Shown: piece after piece, positions 59,453 to 64,000 of the stretch
Numbering within the stretch: the stretch's first letter is position 1
Layout: each line of letters opens with the position of its first letter
Assembly (NCBI GenBank): GCA_034429975.1
Contig: DAOUFM010000050.1
Span: forward strand, 97,981-161,980
Origin: UBA6170 sp034429975
Lineage (GTDB): Bacteria > Chloroflexota > Anaerolineae > Anaerolineales > Anaerolineaceae
Reading direction: 5' to 3'
DNA: 64,000 bases
Program-made: the position numbers and the translations under genes
Notes under the pieces: model-generated
What the model was told of the DNA's origin: nothing
Database searches by the model: none
Seen by the model: the letters and a program-made list of their open reading frames with translations, nothing else

Positions 59453-61330
59453 TTATGGGTAAGGAGTCCAGGTTGGTCTACGGGTAGGTATTGGTGTTAA
59501 GGTTGGTGAGGGTGTTATCGTAGGGGATCGAAAATAACGAATAGTTGGGCTTGTGGTAGGAGTCAGGATATTGGTCGGGATTGAAGTCGGAGTTTTGAAA
59601 GCTTCAAAAGGGTAAAGTTCCATGAGAGCATCGTTCCAATCCAGCCCTTTTTTAAATACAAATTGATTAAATCTTGCAGAATAAAAATATTTTTGCCAGG
59701 TTCCCAAGGCAGGCAAACGCTCCCAGGATTGTCCTAAGGCTAATTCAGTCAGATCAATCCAATAACCGCTGGGAATAGATATGTAGCTACCTCCCAGATC
59801 ATAGGTGGTCGGGTCATTATTGTATCTGGCTGAAAGATCAAAAGGCATTTGTTTTAGAGGACGCCCTTGGGAACCATCCTGATAACGGGCTTTGATGTAA
59901 ATGCGCCAATAGGTTTGCCCGTTTCGTTCTTCTTTCATGGTTGTAATTAATCCTGCATGGATTGTTAATGGATTAAATTCAAAGGCTCTTCCAGTATATA
60001 ACCAATCGTCATTCATCCCAGGGGCAGAAGGCTCAGTAATAGGGATGAATGTTTTATCTAATTGTCCTAATAAGTCCCAACCTGTTTCATTTGATATCTC
60101 TGAACGCAGTTGATTGAAGGGTTCAATTACAGCATCACTTAAATATGGAAATGGCGCTTCTACATTGTCTAATCTGGTAAGTTTTTGTTTCGTATTTCTT
60201 GAAACAGAATGATCTAATTCCACCGCTTCTGAGAATAAAAGGGTTTCATGGTTGAGTAAATTTTGTAATAATAAATTCTTTTCTTGAATTGAGGTTATCA
60301 TGGTCAGCCCATGAACCGAACCTGGCAGATTTACAGATGGAAAAAGTAAATCCCCATTCAGTTTTTTAATGATAAGAAAGTTTTGATTTGCTTCAGGTTG
60401 AATGTAGGAAAGCAAATTTCCTGATAAATTTGGCCACTCACCATTGCCAAGTTCTGAAACAGAAAGATTTTCACTTGAATAATCAACCTGTAAGAGGATT
60501 GGATAACCATCTTTTTCAGTGGTCCATAATAATTTCTCACCATCTATTGACCAATGTGGATTAAGATCAACCTGGGAGGGTAGATCCATGACTTTTTGAA
60601 ATCTATTGTCAATCGCGTCCAAATTAGCAATCCAAATTTCTTCTTCTCCATCCTGTGTGGATACAAAGGCGATTTTTCTGCCTTGTGGGCTCCAAGATGG
60701 TGAGAATTGAGGATAATCACTGTTTGTTAATTGAATTGGGGGAAAAGCCAGGTTTTGGAGATCCTGTATAAAAATATCAAGGTTTCCATTTTTATAGGAT
60801 TCATAAGCCAGGAAAAGGCTATCCGATGACCAGGTAGGTGAGCCATCGTACTCAGGTGTATCAGTGACTTTTGTTTCCAGCCCTGTTTCTAAATTTAGTA
60901 TATAGATATCCCAATAACCGTTTTTCTTGGCGCTATAGGCTAGTTTCTTTTGATCTGGGCTAATACTCGGGTTAATTTCTTCATAAGGACCTGTTAATAC
61001 TCTGGTAAAAGTATTTTGTTGGGGTTGATATGCGTATAGTTGAGATTTTTGATTGGTATAGACCGATAAAATCAATATTGGAGCGTCTGATTGTTTATTA
61101 AATGGGCTATTATCTGAGCTTTCTTTTGTATTCATTTGAGAAATAAATGGTGATGGTTGAGCCAGAGATAATGATGGTGTATTGGTCCTTACAACGGATG
61201 AATATCTTAAAGGATTATTGATTTCCATAAAAAAATCAACGAGAAGAATAATAAGCACTAAATTAATAATGGCCAGAATTAGCCAAATTAAATAAGTTCT
61301 ATTTTTGTTGCTTGAATCAGGTTTTATCAT
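59453..61330 (-). CDS. Membrane-anchored TolB-like beta-propeller protein
   Basis: The 625-residue protein has one membrane helix near the N-terminus (about 13-35), then about five PD40/WD40-like repeats (NPSISPDQKKLAYSA, SPTWSSDSLFLAYES, SPSWSPQGRKIAFVS, NPHWSIDGEKLLWTT), a C-terminal globular part of unknown type and a Thr/Pro-rich tail (about 585-625). The propeller probably faces the outside and binds proteins or carbohydrate. It is transcribed with the M23 gene downstream. Confidence 0.88.
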   Translation of the reverse strand: MIKPDSSNKNRTYLIWLILAIINLVLIILLVDFFMEINNPLRYSSVVRTNTPSLSLAQPSPFISQMNTKESSDNSPFNKQSDAPILILSVYTNQKSQLYAYQPQQNTFTRVLTGPYEEINPSISPDQKKLAYSAKKNGYWDIYILNLETGLETKVTDTPEYDGSPTWSSDSLFLAYESYKNGNLDIFIQDLQNLAFPPIQLTNSDYPQFSPSWSPQGRKIAFVSTQDGEEEIWIANLDAIDNRFQKVMDLPSQVDLNPHWSIDGEKLLWTTEKDGYPILLQVDYSSENLSVSELGNGEWPNLSGNLLSYIQPEANQNFLIIKKLNGDLLFPSVNLPGSVHGLTMITSIQEKNLLLQNLLNHETLLFSEAVELDHSVSRNTKQKLTRLDNVEAPFPYLSDAVIEPFNQLRSEISNETGWDLLGQLDKTFIPITEPSAPGMNDDWLYTGRAFEFNPLTIHAGLITTMKEERNGQTYWRIYIKARYQDGSQGRPLKQMPFDLSARYNNDPTTYDLGGSYISIPSGYWIDLTELALGQSWERLPALGTWQKYFYSARFNQFVFKKGLDWNDALMELYPFEAFKTPTSIPTNILTPTTSPTIRYFRSPTITPSPTLTPIPTRRPTWTPYP

Positions 61331-61396
61331 TGCTTTAGAATGTTGATAACTTTTCCTGATTGTAGCATTTAATTCTTGGGGAAGTTTGTTTCAAAG

Positions 61397-62350
61397 TTAA
61401 CGGTTTTGTAAATAATATTGAAAAAGGATCATCGGATCAAACTGATTAAAGAAGCCTGATACTCGCCAGGCGCAATAATTTTCCATTTCCATTTCGGTAG
61501 CAGAATTATCATAGTGGGCTAATCCATCAAATACCTGCTTGGCAGGCCCAACTCTCATTTCGAGGTGCAGATGGGTATTCCCGGAATTTCCAGTGTTTCC
61601 AACGTAACCAAGCGTTTCACCTGAAGAAACAATGTCGCCAATTTTTTGGGTAGCAGGTTCTGCCATGTGAGCGTAAAGTAAATATATCGATCGATTTTCA
61701 ACGTCTTTTGAGTATTCAAAATAACTTTTGTCTGGACAATACAGATCTGTAAAAAAAGGGGGTTCGTTTTCAGGTAATTGAGAAAAAATATCACTCAAGA
61801 ATTCTTTTGAAAATCTATCAAGAGGAGTTTCAATCATAATCATATTGCCATAAGGAGGTCGGTCGACAATAACAGATCGAACTGTACCTGGAAGGATGGA
61901 TAAAATGGAGATATTATCCATTTTATCAAAAGATTTATAACGATAAAAAGAAAAATCGGTTCCGTGGTGCCCGTCATCTCTGCCTGGGCTGGTATATTGA
62001 AAGGGATTTGAAATGATTTCAGAAAGTTCTGCCAGGTCAATCCCCTTAAGGGGGGAAGAAATTTCCATTAATTCCTTATTTAATGTTTGTGTTGCTGTTT
62101 GATTTGTTGAGAATGTAACCGTTGGATCAAAATCAACTATCTGGTCCGGAATTTCTGTTTCAGTTGAGGACTCTGATAAGGTGGGTGATCGATTCACGGT
62201 TGGTAAAATTTGATCATTCTCAGTATAGATCGCTGTCGGAACTTGTTTTTTAGTAAGCGCCACTACCGCTTCATTAACTTTATAACACCCTGAATAAACA
62301 ATTGAAATTATGATCAAAAAGAAAAAAGTTTTAAATTTATTATTTCCCAT
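61397..62350 (-). CDS. M23-family peptidase lipoprotein
   Basis: The 317-residue protein has a lipoprotein signal (lipobox VYSGC), a Ser/Thr-rich linker (about 40-95) and an M23 domain with GHHGTDFSF (first zinc ligands) and NTHLHLEMR (second), plus a large insert between them (about 165-215). It likely acts on peptidoglycan at the surface. It differs from the other M23 protein in anchor and insert. Confidence 0.9.
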   Translation of the reverse strand: MGNNKFKTFFFLIIISIVYSGCYKVNEAVVALTKKQVPTAIYTENDQILPTVNRSPTLSESSTETEIPDQIVDFDPTVTFSTNQTATQTLNKELMEISSPLKGIDLAELSEIISNPFQYTSPGRDDGHHGTDFSFYRYKSFDKMDNISILSILPGTVRSVIVDRPPYGNMIMIETPLDRFSKEFLSDIFSQLPENEPPFFTDLYCPDKSYFEYSKDVENRSIYLLYAHMAEPATQKIGDIVSSGETLGYVGNTGNSGNTHLHLEMRVGPAKQVFDGLAHYDNSATEMEMENYCAWRVSGFFNQFDPMILFQYYLQNR

Positions 62351-62361
62351 TTCTTTTAAGT

Positions 62362-62703
62362 TTATAGGGCAAAGTCGAAAATTTTTTGATCAACTGTTCC
62401 AATTTCTTCAGGATAAAAAATATGACCCCGTAACTGCAATTTATCTTGATTTTTTGGATTGCGCAAATGCATGGTGAAGACAATATCTGTATCAATATTT
62501 TCGATTAATGTAACTTCTGATAGTACATGATTTCCATTATCAACAATGGTAAAGGTTAAATTTGGAGGAGTTGTGAATTCAGTTATTCTTGCGAAGATCT
62601 TAATTCTTTTTTTATCCTCCCATGGCTCCGTACTTAAATCAATAAATTTAACTTCAGTTGGGGGCAATGGATTTTGAAAATTTTTAAATTTTAATGAAAA
62701 CAT
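62362..62703 (-). CDS. Hypothetical protein, probable beta-sandwich
   Basis: The 113-residue protein has no signal peptide or membrane segment. Alternating hydrophobic strands (RIKIFARITEF, NLTFTIVDNG, DIVFTMHLRN) suggest an all-beta fold. I do not recognise a family. It lies 11 bases upstream of the M23 lipoprotein gene and so is likely cotranscribed with it. Confidence 0.7.
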   Translation of the reverse strand: MFSLKFKNFQNPLPPTEVKFIDLSTEPWEDKKRIKIFARITEFTTPPNLTFTIVDNGNHVLSEVTLIENIDTDIVFTMHLRNPKNQDKLQLRGHIFYPEEIGTVDQKIFDFAL

Positions 62704-62773
62704 TTTTCCTCAAAAATTATTTTTATATTTCTAGCATAATTTAAAAAATGATTGCATCTTTATTAATTCAAAT

Positions 62774-64000
62774 TTATTCGGAGATTTTTCTACCTTCTAA
62801 ATAGAATCTTTTTTCATGGGCTTCTCCCATTGAAAAAGTTTTTCGCGGTAAGGCGCCATCGATAATCACCGTTTTAAATAATTGATTTTTTGGCATAGCC
62901 GGTAGGTAAAAACCACAGTTACCTGGCTTCCTTCCAAGTGAGTAAGTCACTTCACCTCCGTGGACGTAATCAATTTTATCTGCACCCTCTGCTTTCATAA
63001 ATTTATCCAGAAATAGTTGTAGTGTACCAACCGGTAGATTGGTCGCCGGAAAAAAGATTTCAACAACGTATAACTGATCATCGAGTATAAAGCCGAATTT
63101 TTGATTAGAATCAATTTGATCATCCACTTCGTTGACCAGTTCCTGAAAATTTTCTACTTTTTTTAATTGAACGCCATCTTTCCAAAATAAGCGCATTTCG
63201 CTAAGAATATCTCTTTTTAAAGAAAATAACACACGGTGAATTGGTTCAAATTCTAAGCCATCATCATGAATATTTTCGATTTCAACCAAAGCATATCTTG
63301 CCGGGTGATTCATCCCAACGGTAGGTTTGATTTTCTCCCAAACGGATTTTGCTGTTGCCAGAGAATGATTTCCATCTCCCATCGCAAATAATAAAACGCC
63401 ATAATTATCCGAAACCTGATATTTTTTTTGAAAACTTTCCTTGTCTGCTAGTTGTCTGAAGGCCTTTTCAATAGCTTGGAGTTCAGGTTCCTGATCAATC
63501 GCATAGCCTTTTAGATGTCCACTTCCTTTCATTAGATCGAAATCATATAGTTTGAAAAAATCATTTTTTGCGGTTACCAACGGTTCAATTACTGTCTTTT
63601 CAGGATCATCAATTAAAACAATAATGTGCGGAAATTCTAACTTAGCCCCTTCACGGATACGAATTCTAGGCGGTAAACGGTCAAGAATTGTTCCTTCTGT
63701 TGCCCGAATTAATGTTTGCGAACCTTTCGAAAAATCATATTTTTCAAGGTCTACCGCGATCATGAGACCAAATCTGGTTTTACCGGCTAATTGTCTCTCA
63801 ACTAAAATGCAACCATTGAAGGTTTGAAAAACTCCTTTTTGAAGGTATTGCTCCATTGTTTTTTTGGCTTCTTCAATTTTCTGTTTTTCATTTTCTGTTT
63901 CGAGAAAAACCTCAGGAAGTATCATTCTTAAAGTTGAAGGACAATCGCCCACGATTTTATCAACATCCTGCCAATATTCTGGCTGAGAAGTGAATTGGTC
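62774..64000 (-). CDS. DUF1015 family protein (5' end beyond right edge)
   Basis: The frame is open through the right edge (408 codons visible, ending at 62774). A GTG at 63952 could be read as a start, but the preceding codons give FTSQPEYWQDVDKIVGD, which belongs to the family N-terminus, so the gene continues out of the window. LLFAMGDGNHSLATAKSVWEKIK near the middle and DYVHGGEV and FGHKLPRK-like (DGALPRKTF) near the end are family landmarks. Members are near 410-450 residues. Function is unknown. Confidence 0.85.
   Translation of the reverse strand, partial: DQFTSQPEYWQDVDKIVGDCPSTLRMILPEVFLETENEKQKIEEAKKTMEQYLQKGVFQTFNGCILVERQLAGKTRFGLMIAVDLEKYDFSKGSQTLIRATEGTILDRLPPRIRIREGAKLEFPHIIVLIDDPEKTVIEPLVTAKNDFFKLYDFDLMKGSGHLKGYAIDQEPELQAIEKAFRQLADKESFQKKYQVSDNYGVLLFAMGDGNHSLATAKSVWEKIKPTVGMNHPARYALVEIENIHDDGLEFEPIHRVLFSLKRDILSEMRLFWKDGVQLKKVENFQELVNEVDDQIDSNQKFGFILDDQLYVVEIFFPATNLPVGTLQLFLDKFMKAEGADKIDYVHGGEVTYSLGRKPGNCGFYLPAMPKNQLFKTVIIDGALPRKTFSMGEAHEKRFYLEGRKISE

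Noticed and set aside
1..64000. CRISPR arrays, insertion sequences, rRNA genes, prophage
   Set aside because: Read-through showed no regularly spaced repeats, transposases, rRNA segments or phage structural genes.

Overview
The window is 64 kb of AT-rich chromosome from a strict-anaerobe-type bacterium. The best guess is Chloroflexota, class Anaerolineae. The basis is indirect: lipoproteins with long Thr/Pro linkers and an NBR1-type domain, very large GAF-array regulators, a cytoplasmic NAD-linked [NiFe] hydrogenase with a full hyp set, and leaderless-looking starts. No 16S rRNA or ribosomal protein gene is present to fix the taxonomy.

Region 1 (1-19.4 kb, all minus strand) is one long hydrogenase locus. 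In transcription order it holds: a DRTGG protein, a CBS+ATPase protein, a second DRTGG protein and a PHP protein (putative regulatory/accessory genes); a first diaphorase block (NuoE-like, HATPase, thioredoxin-like ferredoxin, NuoF-like with C-terminal ferredoxin domain); a second diaphorase block (NuoE-like, NuoF-like lacking N-terminal cluster cysteines, HoxU/NuoG-like); the hydrogenase small and large subunits; a maturation protease; a stand-alone cyclic-nucleotide-binding domain protein; and hypA-hypB-hypF-hypC-hypD-hypE. The first half has the gene content usually found beside electron-bifurcating [FeFe] hydrogenases, but the catalytic subunits are [NiFe] HoxYH-type. Two palindromes resembling Rex (NADH/NAD+ sensor) operators lie upstream of the first gene, on its predicted promoter, and upstream of the first NuoE gene. 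A partial methyltransferase with its own promoter lies at the left edge.

Region 2 (19.6-26.6 kb): hisS followed directly by tRNA-His(GTG), a shared bidirectional terminator, a convergent giant PAS/GAF histidine kinase with a single-domain response regulator, tRNA-Gly(CCC) and a YihY/BrkB membrane protein.

Region 3 (26.7-48.1 kb) is housekeeping: a radical-SAM DNA repair candidate, PPK2, RNase P RNA (rnpB), tpiA, an HExxH membrane protein, upp, a glycosidase-like lipoprotein, ruvB-queA-family 5 UDG, enolase, CTP synthase, an S1-domain protein, a C-terminal processing protease, a HAD hydrolase, mutL, a sirtuin, a response regulator-MinD fusion and tilS.

Region 4 (48.1-64 kb): a tyrosine-recombinase-like protein lacking most catalytic residues, an LCP cell-wall ligase, tRNA-Leu(CAG), a FtsB/DivIC-like protein, an RsbV-RsbW-SpoIIE partner-switching operon whose phosphatase carries six GAF domains, and a surface cassette (LysM protein, QueG, NBR1-domain lipoprotein, two M23 peptidases around a beta-propeller protein), ending in a DUF1015 gene cut by the right edge.

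No CRISPR array, insertion sequence, prophage or rRNA gene was seen. All statements rest on reading the sequence; no database search was run.
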